A DNA stretch of 64,000 nt from contig NZ_JANQLX010000002.1 of assembly GCF_028280385.1 (NCBI RefSeq), positions 62,001 to 126,000 on the forward strand, read 5' to 3'. The notes below the pieces were generated by a model, which was not told the origin of the DNA, ran no database searches, and saw nothing but the letters and a program-made list of their open reading frames with translations. Both the position numbers and the translations under genes were made by a program. Below are positions 35,803 through 42,975 of the stretch, one piece after another; the stretch's first letter is position 1, and every line of letters begins with the position of its first letter. The DNA is from Allomuricauda sp. (GTDB taxonomy: Bacteria > Bacteroidota > Bacteroidia > Flavobacteriales > Flavobacteriaceae).

Positions 35803-36159
35803 CTATTCTGGGGTAGGTGGAGGTCTACCAAAGAGTGTGTTATTGAATGTTTTAGTAACAAAAACGCTTTGGTAGCTGTTATTCTGCACAGTAGTTATGA
35901 CAGTAAACGGAATATCAGCTATTTGAAGTTGTAAGGGTGAGGAAAATTCCAAATTTTGGGTGAACAATGCCTGCTCACATAAATCACAGTGTTCTATGTG
36001 CTCATGGTCATCTCCATGATTCAGGTGCATGTGAAGTGGGGCGGAGAACACCTTGAACACAATCAAGGTCAGCAACAATAGGGGATATAAGTGTTTTTTC
36101 AACGCCATAAAACGCAAAGCTAAACCTTTTGAAGAAACTAAATATGTTAAGGATTTCAT
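35803..36159 (-). CDS. Small histidine-rich membrane-anchored protein
   Basis: 118 residues from ATG 36159 (an internal ATG at 36108 gives a shorter form that begins just before the helix). A hydrophobic segment at about 24-40 is followed by histidines at 43, 45, 48, 52, 54 and 57 and a CxxC pair (58, 61), then a beta-rich tail ending LFGRPPPTPE. The small, one-helix, His/Cys-rich plan with a proline-rich end is typical of genes next to Bacteroidota metal receptors and suggests periplasmic metal handling. It starts five bases after the 171-aa membrane protein gene. Confidence 0.78.
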   Translation of the reverse strand: MKSLTYLVSSKGLALRFMALKKHLYPLLLLTLIVFKVFSAPLHMHLNHGDDHEHIEHCDLCEQALFTQNLEFSSPLQLQIADIPFTVITTVQNNSYQSVFVTKTFNNTLFGRPPPTPE

Positions 36160-36164
36160 AATGT

Positions 36165-36680
36165 TTAAGGGAAAAGAAACCCTAATCCCATGCGTTTAAG
36201 CATCTTTTTCTCGAAGTTCCAGAAAAACTTGTACTGACCAAAAAGCCATCCAAAAATTATGAGCAATACTTGATACACCGGAAAAATCAGCAAAATCCTT
36301 GCTGTCCAGTAGATCCAACCGGCAACTTGGCTCTGCTGGAGCCCCAGCCATTCGGTTAGGGGGGCTGCCAGTTTCCCTGAGAAACTTCCGGTAATGGCAA
36401 AAACGATAAAAATGGCTATCATTTCCCATCGTTGTGCCACAATCCATTTTGTGGAGAGCTTTTTAAAACACCAAAGAAAGAACTTCAACATGATGAAATA
36501 CAACACAATGGAGAGTCCAATGGTAAATGGCCACTCCCAAAGCGTATTGTTAAGTTCAAACAGGTGTAAAAAACGTCTGGCTATGGTATATGAAGTACCA
36601 AGTAACAGGGCCACACCCAAAAAGGGAAATAGATATTGCCAATTTTTGGTAATGTCCCAGCGTGCTTTTATTTTTTCCAT
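36165..36680 (-). CDS. Membrane protein (171 aa), DUF6787-like
   Basis: Four probable membrane helices (LFPFLGVALLLGTSYTIA, WEWPFTIGLSIVLYFIML, WEMIAIFIVFAITGSFSG and WIYWTARILLIFPVYQVLLI) and a C-terminal WNFEKKMLKRMGL that I associate with the DUF6787 family. Relatives are sometimes named diacylglyceryl transferase in databases, but the conserved arginine/histidine motifs of Lgt are absent. Function unknown. Located 30 bp after the DUF6146-like lipoprotein gene and five bases before the histidine-rich protein gene. Confidence 0.78.
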   Translation of the reverse strand: MEKIKARWDITKNWQYLFPFLGVALLLGTSYTIARRFLHLFELNNTLWEWPFTIGLSIVLYFIMLKFFLWCFKKLSTKWIVAQRWEMIAIFIVFAITGSFSGKLAAPLTEWLGLQQSQVAGWIYWTARILLIFPVYQVLLIIFGWLFGQYKFFWNFEKKMLKRMGLGFLFP

Positions 36681-36710
36681 CGAGGCAATTTCGACGGCAA
36701 AAATAACATT

Positions 36711-37169
36711 TTATATCCTTGGAATGAAAGGACCTAAACGTTGATTGTATTTGCGTTGGAAGTAAATAAAATAATTGTAGAGTTTGTAATTTACTTCATA
36801 GCCATAATCAATATTCGGGTCGTAATCTATCTGTAATTGGTACAACTGTGGATTGAACCTTTGGGGCTGCAACACCCTTTGGTTCCAGTTGATCACCAAC
36901 AATTGATTACGGTTTTCCAGGAAACTCTGGGAATAATAACCTTCTGGCCTGGCAATGCTTTTGAGCCAAAAATAAAAGCCCGGTTCAATGATTATGATCT
37001 CGTACTCGGTTTCCTCATCCGCAATTTCCACTTGGGAATCGTCTTTTGAGTCAAACAACGCTTTTTCCTCATCTGATATGGCCACGGTTTCTTTCTGAGC
37101 AGTGCAGGAAAGCAAAAGCCCCATTACAGCTAGCATGAGGACAATTCTGTGTAAAAAGTTCTTTTTCAT
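36711..37169 (-). CDS. DUF6146-like lipoprotein
   Basis: The ATG at 37169 (MKKNFLHRIVLMLAVMGLLL) is chosen because it opens a lipoprotein signal with the lipobox LLLSCTAQ; the frame extends five codons further. The mature protein has an acidic linker and then EYEIIIIEPGFYFWLKSIA and YEVNYKLYNYFIYFQRKYNQ, the conserved core of a Flavobacteriia family I know as DUF6146. No function is known. 152 residues. Confidence 0.8.
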   Translation of the reverse strand: MKKNFLHRIVLMLAVMGLLLSCTAQKETVAISDEEKALFDSKDDSQVEIADEETEYEIIIIEPGFYFWLKSIARPEGYYSQSFLENRNQLLVINWNQRVLQPQRFNPQLYQLQIDYDPNIDYGYEVNYKLYNYFIYFQRKYNQRLGPFIPRI

Positions 37170-37182
37170 AACCTTAAGGTAC

Positions 37183-37211
37183 AAAAAAAGCCATTTGGTG
37201 CTCCAAATGGC
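37183..37211 (-). terminator. Intrinsic terminator of the DUF937 gene
   Basis: Stem GCCATTTGG (37190-37198) and CCAAATGGC (37203-37211), 4-nt loop, followed on the minus strand by a run of T (AAAAAAA at 37183-37189 on the plus strand). It lies about 28 bp after the DUF937 stop codon and just before the start of the lipoprotein gene. Confidence 0.85.
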
Positions 37212-37238
37212 CTTGTTAAATAACGTTAAGAAGGAATT

Positions 37239-37880
37239 CTATTTTCCAAACAGGCCGCCCAGAAGGCCACCCAATCCACTTTTTTTCTGTCCCCCGCTAT
37301 TGAGGACCATTCCGGCCAAATCATCAATAACACTTCCGTCCCCATCGGAGTCCAAAAAGGTTTCAATAAGGGATTGCTGTTTGTTTGCTGTCCGGCCACC
37401 GCCCATTAATCCTCCCAACAAACCTCCAAGGGCATTGGGACTGCTTACATTTTGTTGACGGGACTGTTTTCCCAAGTATCCCAACAGGATAGGGGCCGCG
37501 ATTTTTAGTATTTGGGCAATGGTCCCCGAATCCATACCGGAACGGCTGCTAAGGGCATTTTCCACCTGGGGCTGTTTGGCGCCCAAAATATGACCTAGGA
37601 TACCGGCACCATCGTCCATAACCCCTTGATCGACACCACCTCCAAACAAGCCGCCCAAATCATCCAAAATACTTCCATCATGTTTTGAGGACAGCGCATT
37701 CATCAACCCCTCCGCACCACTTTGGGTGGAAACGTTTCTTTTCATGGCACCCATAAGTAGAGGCATGGCCATACTGAGCACGTCTGCGGTCTTATTTTCA
37801 GGTTGGCCGGTCTGTCCGGCTACCCCGCTAATCAATTGTTTGCCCATTGGGCTGTTCAGTAAATCCAATAATCCTGACAT
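37239..37880 (-). CDS. DUF937-family protein
   Basis: 213 residues with two copies of a helix-plus-glycine-turn unit (LLNSPMGKQLISGVAGQTGQ at residue 7 and GSVIDDLAGMVLN near 185), and glycine-rich turns GGLFGGGVDQG and GGLLGGLMGGG. It has no signal or membrane segment. DUF937 proteins (YidB-like) have no established function. The repeats DGSILDDLGG and DGSVIDDLAG suggest internal duplication. An 11-bp palindrome GTACAATGTAC (37903-37913) lies 23 bp before its start codon. Confidence 0.85.
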   Translation of the reverse strand: MSGLLDLLNSPMGKQLISGVAGQTGQPENKTADVLSMAMPLLMGAMKRNVSTQSGAEGLMNALSSKHDGSILDDLGGLFGGGVDQGVMDDGAGILGHILGAKQPQVENALSSRSGMDSGTIAQILKIAAPILLGYLGKQSRQQNVSSPNALGGLLGGLMGGGRTANKQQSLIETFLDSDGDGSVIDDLAGMVLNSGGQKKSGLGGLLGGLFGK

Positions 37881-37956
37881 TCTTCTAGTGTTTAGTTTAG
37901 ACGTACAATGTACAAAAAGGAAAATATTGGATCAGAAGATTTGAAAAAAAATAATC

Positions 37957-38910
37957 TTAGGGAAACAAATGGATGATTTGATTGGCCAATTCAACACCAA
38001 TACGGTCCTGTGCTTCGTTGGTTGAAGCACCAATGTGTGGCGTCAATGAGATTTTGGGGTGCATCAAGACTTTAATTTCCGGTCTGGGCTCGGACTCAAA
38101 AACATCTAATCCCGCAAAGGATAATTTCTCATTTCCCAGGGCTTCCAAAAGAGCATCCTCATCCACTACACCACCACGGGAGGCGTTGACGACGCCAGCT
38201 CCCGATTTCATCATGTCAAATTCCTTTTTGCCCAAAACGTAGTCCTTCTGAGCTGGCACGTGCACCGTGATAAAATCGGATTCCTGCAAAACTTCTTCCA
38301 TAGGACTGGCGTATAGGGAGAAACTTAGGGACTGTCCGTCAAAAAAAGGAACCCCCAATGTGCAATCTTCCACATTATGGTCTGCATATATCACTTTCAT
38401 ACCAAGCGCTAACCCAATACGGGCGGTAGCCTGGCCAATTCTTCCAAAACCGATGATGCCCAAGGTCTTGCCACGAAGTTCGCTGCCCCCTGCGTAGCTT
38501 TTTTTAAGCTGTTTGAATTTGCTGTCACCATCGAGGGGCATATTTCTGTTGGAATCGTGTAAAAAGCGTACCCCACTGAACAAGTGTGCAAAAACCAGCT
38601 CCGCCACCGAAGCTGAGGATGCGGCGGGAGTGTTGATTACCTTGATTCCTTTAGAGATGGCATAGGCCACATCTATATTGTCCATACCAACACCTCCACG
38701 TCCAATGACCTTAAGCCCGGGACAGGCGTCAATCAGGGATTTGTCTGCCTGGGTGGCACTTCGGACCAATAAGCCTTCTACCTTGTTTTCGTTAATGAAG
38801 TGGGCCAATTGTTCTTGGGCAACTTTGGTTGTAATCACATTGAACCCTTCTTTTTCAAGAATTTCTATTCCTGATTTTGCGATTCCGTCGTTAGCAAGAA
38901 TTACACTCAT
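37957..38910 (-). CDS. serA: D-3-phosphoglycerate dehydrogenase, short form
   Basis: Oxidises 3-phosphoglycerate to 3-phosphohydroxypyruvate, the entry to serine synthesis. NAD-binding motif GIIGFGRIGQATARIGLALG near residue 146, catalytic Arg in NASRGGVVDEDAL, Glu in DVFESEP and His in LTPHIGAST are all present. 317 residues with no ACT or ASB regulatory domain, so no serine feedback by that route. ATG at 38910 is used rather than TTG at 38919. It follows serC on the same strand, which supports the assignment over other 2-hydroxyacid dehydrogenases. Confidence 0.92.
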   Translation of the reverse strand: MSVILANDGIAKSGIEILEKEGFNVITTKVAQEQLAHFINENKVEGLLVRSATQADKSLIDACPGLKVIGRGGVGMDNIDVAYAISKGIKVINTPAASSASVAELVFAHLFSGVRFLHDSNRNMPLDGDSKFKQLKKSYAGGSELRGKTLGIIGFGRIGQATARIGLALGMKVIYADHNVEDCTLGVPFFDGQSLSFSLYASPMEEVLQESDFITVHVPAQKDYVLGKKEFDMMKSGAGVVNASRGGVVDEDALLEALGNEKLSFAGLDVFESEPRPEIKVLMHPKISLTPHIGASTNEAQDRIGVELANQIIHLFP

Positions 38911-38953
38911 ATTTGTCAAGGGATGGGATTTATTTTTTAGTGATAGAGGTTAA

Positions 38954-39023
38954 ATTATACATTTTGAATGTTGAATGTTGAATGCTGGATTTTGAATTTT
39001 AATTGGTCTTGGGTTGCTCAGTA
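38954..39023. repeat. 7-bp-period repeat tract between serC and serA
   Basis: Consecutive 7-mers in one phase: ATGTTGA occurs twice in a row (38968-38981), flanked by ATTTTGA, ATGCTGG and ATTTTAA. The reverse complement contains CATTCAACATT, also found in the tract at 92-468 and, in part, in the tract after ychF. Non-coding. Confidence 0.7.
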
Positions 39024-39037
39024 ACTAAATTGAAACG

Positions 39038-40102
39038 TCATCCTTTCTTTTCCAATTCGCTCATAATATCCACCAGTACCCCAACACTCTCTAAGGACAT
39101 GGCATTGTACATAGAAGCACGATAGCCGCCCACGGAGCGGTGTCCGTTGATTCCGCTGATACCGGCATCCTTGCATTTGGCATCGAACAATTCCTTTAGG
39201 GTTTCGTCTGTAATATTGAAGGTAGCATTCATATGGGAACGGTCTTCTTTAGCGGCGAATCCAGAGAAAACCGGATTCAATTCTATTTCGGAATAAATTA
39301 AATTGGCCTTGCGTTCGTTGATTTCCTCAATGGCCTCAATACCACCTAAATCCTTCAACCATTGCATGGTAAGCATGGAAACATATACCGCAAACACGGG
39401 AGGGGTGTTGAACATACTATCCTTACCTGCATGAACGGAATAGTCCAACATGGAAGGAATACTTCTGGAAACTTTTCCCAAAATATCCTCTTTGATTACC
39501 ACAAGTGTTGTTCCTGCGGGACCCATGTTCTTTTGTGCGCCGGCATAGATCAAATCAAATTGTGAGAAATCCAGTTGACGCGAAAAGATATCGGAGCTCA
39601 TATCGCAAACCAGAGGCACATTGGTTTTTGGAAACTCCTTTATCTGTGTGCCGAAAATGGTGTTGTTGGAGGTTAAATGGAGATAATCCAAATCTTTGGG
39701 AACATCATACCCTTTGGGGATATAATTGAAATTCTGATCTTGGGACGAAGCTACTTCAACAATATCACCAAACAAACGGGCTTCCTTAATGGCCTTCAGG
39801 CTCCATGTACCGGTGTTGACATATCCGGCTTTTTTCTCCAGGAGGTTATAGGCGGTCATCAAAAATTGTGTGCTGGCACCTCCTTGAAGAAATAGGGCCT
39901 GGTATCCCTTGCCTTCCAAGCCCAATAGTTCAAGGGCCAGGGAGCGCGCTTTTTCCATTATAGCAACAAACTCTTTGCTACGGTGGGAAATTTCAATTAA
40001 TGACAGACCAATTCCATCCAGTTCAACTACCGCTTCTGCGGCTTTTTGCATTACTTCTTGGGGCAAAATACACGGTCCAGCGCTGAAATTGTGCTTTTTC
40101 AT
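39038..40102 (-). CDS. serC: Phosphoserine aminotransferase
   Basis: PLP enzyme (fold type I, class V aminotransferase) converting 3-phosphohydroxypyruvate and glutamate to phosphoserine; also serves pyridoxal phosphate synthesis in some bacteria. N-terminus MKKHNFSAGPCILPQEVM, the PLP lysine in LIYAGAQKNMGPAGTT (near residue 190), LFLQGGASTQF and the C-terminal INGHRSVGGYRASMYNAM are diagnostic. 354 residues. Followed by serA 127 bp downstream, with a heptad repeat in the gap. Confidence 0.96.
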   Translation of the reverse strand: MKKHNFSAGPCILPQEVMQKAAEAVVELDGIGLSLIEISHRSKEFVAIMEKARSLALELLGLEGKGYQALFLQGGASTQFLMTAYNLLEKKAGYVNTGTWSLKAIKEARLFGDIVEVASSQDQNFNYIPKGYDVPKDLDYLHLTSNNTIFGTQIKEFPKTNVPLVCDMSSDIFSRQLDFSQFDLIYAGAQKNMGPAGTTLVVIKEDILGKVSRSIPSMLDYSVHAGKDSMFNTPPVFAVYVSMLTMQWLKDLGGIEAIEEINERKANLIYSEIELNPVFSGFAAKEDRSHMNATFNITDETLKELFDAKCKDAGISGINGHRSVGGYRASMYNAMSLESVGVLVDIMSELEKKG

Positions 40103-40207
40103 TTTAGGTTGTTTGAGGTTATCCCAGTTCGCAAATCGATTTCCGACCTAGATTTGATTAAGCTTCAAAGGTCTTAAAAATTCTTGGATCTAAAAACGCG
40201 AAATTTT

Positions 40208-41233
40208 TTAGAGCTGGATGAGAAAACTTAAGGTGTCCACACCATCGGCATAATCGTGCAAGGCGGGCCGCTGGGTATGTCCAAATGCAATTTCATTGGG
40301 GGCAAAATCCTTGGCAACCACGCATTGGATTTCTTCTTCCTTTTGGTACAAAAGACCTTGGAGCCCACTTTTGGAGGTATATTTTTCATAGAAAAGCGCG
40401 GCAATGGGGGAGGCAAAGCCCTCGTCCTCCTTTAAGATTAGAAAACCGTTGTCCAATATCCTGAAATCGCTCATTAAATATACCGCCTTGTTGTAATCAT
40501 AATTATTGGCGTACTTGTGCTGGTCAATGATATCCTTATACTTGAAAATTGCATTAAAGAAGGGTTCAAAGTCATAATCCGCCGGGACGTAAATTTTGGA
40601 TACGTTCCTACAGCCCAAACCATAATACCTGAAAACGTCCTCTCCCAGGGCTGTAAGTTCTTCGGGGGACTCATTTCCGGTAAGCACTCCAATGGCATTA
40701 CGGTTTTTACGGATAATGTTTGGCTTTTTTCCAAAGTAATACTCGAAGTATCGGCTGGTGTTGTTGCTTCCCGTGGCAATGACCGCATCAAAATGTTGAA
40801 ATTTGCCTTCCACAAAAGTGATGGCCTCCTTTAAGCTGGGTTCAAACCGGACGAGTTGTTGTGCCAAATAGGGTAGGAGCACCGTATCGTTGGATGAAAG
40901 TTTGGCCTGGATTTTATTTCCCGAAACAAGAACACATATAAAATCATGAAAACCCACCAAAGGGATATTGCCTGCCATGACCACGCCAATCGTCTTAGGG
41001 TCGTTGGGAGTGGTTAAATCATAGTCTTCCAACCAACTTGTCAGCTCTTTTTGGGTTAGCAGCTCGGCCCAATGTTGGAGGCAAAAATTCAGGTTATCCT
41101 GTGTAAACCAGCCATTTTGTTGCTGTGCCTTGATGAGTTGGGCTTGAAATTCATCATTGCCATTTTCACAAAAATCCCGGATAAGATCACCAAGTTTAAC
41201 AAAAGCTTGCACTATTGGGTTCTGGGCCGTCAT
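40208..41233 (-). CDS. LuxC-type acyl-CoA reductase
   Basis: Member of the acyl-CoA reductase (LuxC) branch of the aldehyde dehydrogenase superfamily, which reduces fatty acyl groups to aldehydes with NADPH. Signs are TIGVVMAGNIPLVGFHDFIC, DAVIATGSNNTSRYFEYYFG and the nucleophile cysteine in FRYYGLGCRNVSKIYVP (about residue 208). 341 residues, somewhat shorter than LuxC. It is divergent from a ferredoxin gene, a pairing I recall as conserved in Flavobacteriia. No luciferase genes are nearby, so bioluminescence is not implied. Confidence 0.9.
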   Translation of the reverse strand: MTAQNPIVQAFVKLGDLIRDFCENGNDEFQAQLIKAQQQNGWFTQDNLNFCLQHWAELLTQKELTSWLEDYDLTTPNDPKTIGVVMAGNIPLVGFHDFICVLVSGNKIQAKLSSNDTVLLPYLAQQLVRFEPSLKEAITFVEGKFQHFDAVIATGSNNTSRYFEYYFGKKPNIIRKNRNAIGVLTGNESPEELTALGEDVFRYYGLGCRNVSKIYVPADYDFEPFFNAIFKYKDIIDQHKYANNYDYNKAVYLMSDFRILDNGFLILKEDEGFASPIAALFYEKYTSKSGLQGLLYQKEEEIQCVVAKDFAPNEIAFGHTQRPALHDYADGVDTLSFLIQL

Positions 41234-41238
41234 TATAT

Positions 41239-41269
41239 TTGTACACTAATTTGGTAGGGTTTATTTTTG
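41239..41269 (+). promoter_or_regulatory. Putative promoter of the ferredoxin gene
   Basis: TTG at 41239-41241 and TATTTTTG at 41262-41269 with a 20-bp spacer fit the Bacteroidota consensus well. The expected leader (from about 41276) contains a stem ATGCCAA (41283-41289) / TTGGCAT (41298-41304), and GCGTA/TACGC lies at its beginning; these could regulate the message. Confidence 0.6.
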
Positions 41270-41321
41270 CGTAAAAGTACGCATGCCAAAACAAACCTTG
41301 GCATAACTGAAAAGGAAAATT

Positions 41322-41675
41322 ATGGCAATCATAATAACAGACGAATGTATCAACTGCGGAGCATGTGAGCCGGAATGCCCCAATACAGCCATCTATGAAG
41401 GCGCGGATGAATGGCGTTATAGTGATGGTACTTCCTTGGTTGGGGATGTGGTATTGCCCGATGGTAAAGCCGTGAATGCGGACGAGGTACAGGAACCGAT
41501 AAGTGATGAAATCTATTATATAGCCCCTGATAAATGCACCGAATGCATGGGCTTTCATGAAGAACCACAATGTGCCGCCGTATGCCCTGTGGATTGCTGT
41601 GTTCCTGATGAGGACCGGGTGGAATCCGAGGATGAGCTCCTGGGCAAACAGCGCTTTATGCACCCCGATGGTTAA
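41322..41675 (+). CDS. 2[4Fe-4S] ferredoxin, YfhL-like
   Basis: Small cytosolic electron carrier of 117 residues. The first cluster motif is [12 protein letters not shown] at residues 8-19 and the second is [18 protein letters not shown], with the eight-residue insert between the second and third cysteines that marks YfhL/Azotobacter-type ferredoxins. Compared with YfhL there is an extra acidic insert of about 30 residues between the two clusters. It is divergent from the acyl-CoA reductase gene. The redox partner is unknown. Confidence 0.93.
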   Translation: MAIIITDECINCGACEPECPNTAIYEGADEWRYSDGTSLVGDVVLPDGKAVNADEVQEPISDEIYYIAPDKCTECMGFHEEPQCAAVCPVDCCVPDEDRVESEDELLGKQRFMHPDG

Positions 41676-41676
41676 C

Positions 41677-42453
41677 CTAGATCATTTTTGCGGCTATTTC
41701 CTTAAATAATTTTGCACTGACCATGGCGGTCATGTCATGAATGTCCCTTGTTGGGTTGTATTCCACAATATCAGCCCCAATTAAAGGAACGCTAATGTCC
41801 TGAATTAAATGGATGAGTTGGCGCGTGCTTAGCCCTCCTGACTCATGATGCGATACGCCCGGCGCAAATGCTGGGTCCAATGCATCCATATCCACCGAAA
41901 GATAAAGCGGATTGTTGAATTTGGGCATTGAGAATTCTTCAAAATCCTTCATCTCATTAATCTGCACTCCAAATTTGGCTGCATTTTCCCGTTGCCCATC
42001 ATTTAAGGTTCGAATACCTACCTGATAAAGATTTTCTACAAGCCCCTCATTCATAATATTATAAAATGGACAAGCATGGGAGTAAGGATCACCATCAAAA
42101 TTGGAATAGAGGTCGCTATGGGCGTCAATATGTAAAATGTCCATTTTGCCATAGAGGGAATGGAAGGCCTTTATCACGGGAAAAGTAATGGAATGGTCAC
42201 CTCCAAACGAAATCAACGGAGTTTCTTTTTCAAGGTTGGTCCATGTGATTTTCTCTATGTCAAAATAGGAGTCAATAGTAAAATCCCCCTTATCATCAAA
42301 AGTTTCAGGAGCAATGAATTTCCCGTCCTCCGCGTAATAATTTGCGGAATCGCTGTGATATGCCTGTCGAATTAGGGGCGGGGCAAGGGCAGGGCCTTTT
42401 AAAAAAGAAGATTTATCATCGAACAATATTCCTTGAAGACTTATCTGTTTCAT
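41677..42453 (-). CDS. Arginase/agmatinase/formimidoylglutamase-family hydrolase
   Basis: Dinuclear manganese ureohydrolase. The metal-binding motifs are FGGDHSITFPV, HIDAHSDLYSN (DxHxD) and SVDMDALDPAFAPG (DxD), all intact. ESGGLSTRQLIHLIQDI follows, as in agmatinases. 258 residues is short for arginase and fits the SpeB-like branch common in Bacteroidota; which guanidino substrate it uses cannot be decided. It is convergent with the ferredoxin gene, one base apart. Confidence 0.9.
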   Translation of the reverse strand: MKQISLQGILFDDKSSFLKGPALAPPLIRQAYHSDSANYYAEDGKFIAPETFDDKGDFTIDSYFDIEKITWTNLEKETPLISFGGDHSITFPVIKAFHSLYGKMDILHIDAHSDLYSNFDGDPYSHACPFYNIMNEGLVENLYQVGIRTLNDGQRENAAKFGVQINEMKDFEEFSMPKFNNPLYLSVDMDALDPAFAPGVSHHESGGLSTRQLIHLIQDISVPLIGADIVEYNPTRDIHDMTAMVSAKLFKEIAAKMI

Positions 42454-42476
42454 GGTATAAAGGTAAATACAACCCC

Positions 42477-42508
42477 TTGTTTTAAGGAATCAATTCTTGC
42501 TATTTTTG
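42477..42508 (+). promoter_or_regulatory. Putative promoter of the 42-aa membrane peptide gene
   Basis: TTG at 42477-42479 and TATTTTTG at 42501-42508 with a 21-bp spacer match the Bacteroidota pattern. Transcription would begin near 42515, about 16 nt before the ATG at 42531. Confidence 0.5.
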
Positions 42509-42530
42509 CAGGAGTCAATTTAACAATACC

Positions 42531-42659
42531 ATGGAAGAAAAACAGGAAGAGTACAATGGATTTTGGAAACAGCTTGGATGTATGCTCTCTGTGGTGGTCA
42601 TTTTGGCGATTGTAACGGTCTTTGCAATTGGAACGTATCTTCTCATTAAGGGGTTTTAA
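42531..42659 (+). CDS. Small single-pass membrane peptide (42 aa)
   Basis: ATG 42531 to TAA 42657-42659. The first 14 residues are polar (MEEKQEEYNGFWKQ) and the rest forms one membrane helix (MLSVVVILAIVTVFAIGTYL) with a short basic end. A consensus promoter lies at a suitable distance. Topology would put the acidic N-terminus on one side and KGF on the other. No family is recognised; small membrane peptides of this kind often modulate larger membrane proteins, but no partner is evident. Confidence 0.6.
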   Translation: MEEKQEEYNGFWKQLGCMLSVVVILAIVTVFAIGTYLLIKGF

Positions 42660-42716
42660 TTTCCGGCAGGGTTATTCCCATCCGAAACTTAGGAGTATAT
42701 TTGCAGGCTTTAAAGT

Positions 42717-42961
42717 AGTAATCAGTAATCTGAAATCAGTAATCAGTAATCTGAAATCAGTAATCGGTAATCTGAAATCAGTAATCTGAAATTGGATATC
42801 GGTTATCAGTTAACAGTAGTCGTTGGTCAATACTTAGTCACTGGAAACAGGTAGTCTGCAATTTGAGATGCAGAATCTGTTTTTTTGACATCCGATTCCG
42901 TTTTCTGAACACCATTTTCAGACATCTGAACAACTATTTGCTGAAACCTGATTTGATATAT
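42717..42961. repeat. Long 7-bp-period repeat tract upstream of ychF
   Basis: Thirty-five consecutive 7-mers can be laid out in one phase from 42717 to 42961. In the first ten, AGTAATC occurs six times and TGAAATC three times. Towards ychF the words drift (GGTTATC, GGTAGTC, CAGAATC, CGTTTTC, AGACATC), but C at position 7 and T at position 6 remain frequent. The tract ends 14 bp before the ychF start codon, so the ychF promoter and leader must lie within it. No ORF is supported. Confidence 0.85.
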
Positions 42962-42975
42962 CTAACATACAATCA

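Noticed and set aside
35601..35861. 86-codon frame upstream of the TonB receptor
   Set aside because: It overlaps the end of the histidine-rich protein gene in another frame and reads through the 23-bp tandem duplication; no protein-like features.
40208..41675. Bioluminescence (lux) genes
   Set aside because: Only a LuxC-like reductase is present; no luciferase or other lux gene is nearby, and the partner is a ferredoxin.
42717..42961. CRISPR array
   Set aside because: The period is 7 bp with no spacers between constant repeats, and no cas genes are present in the window.
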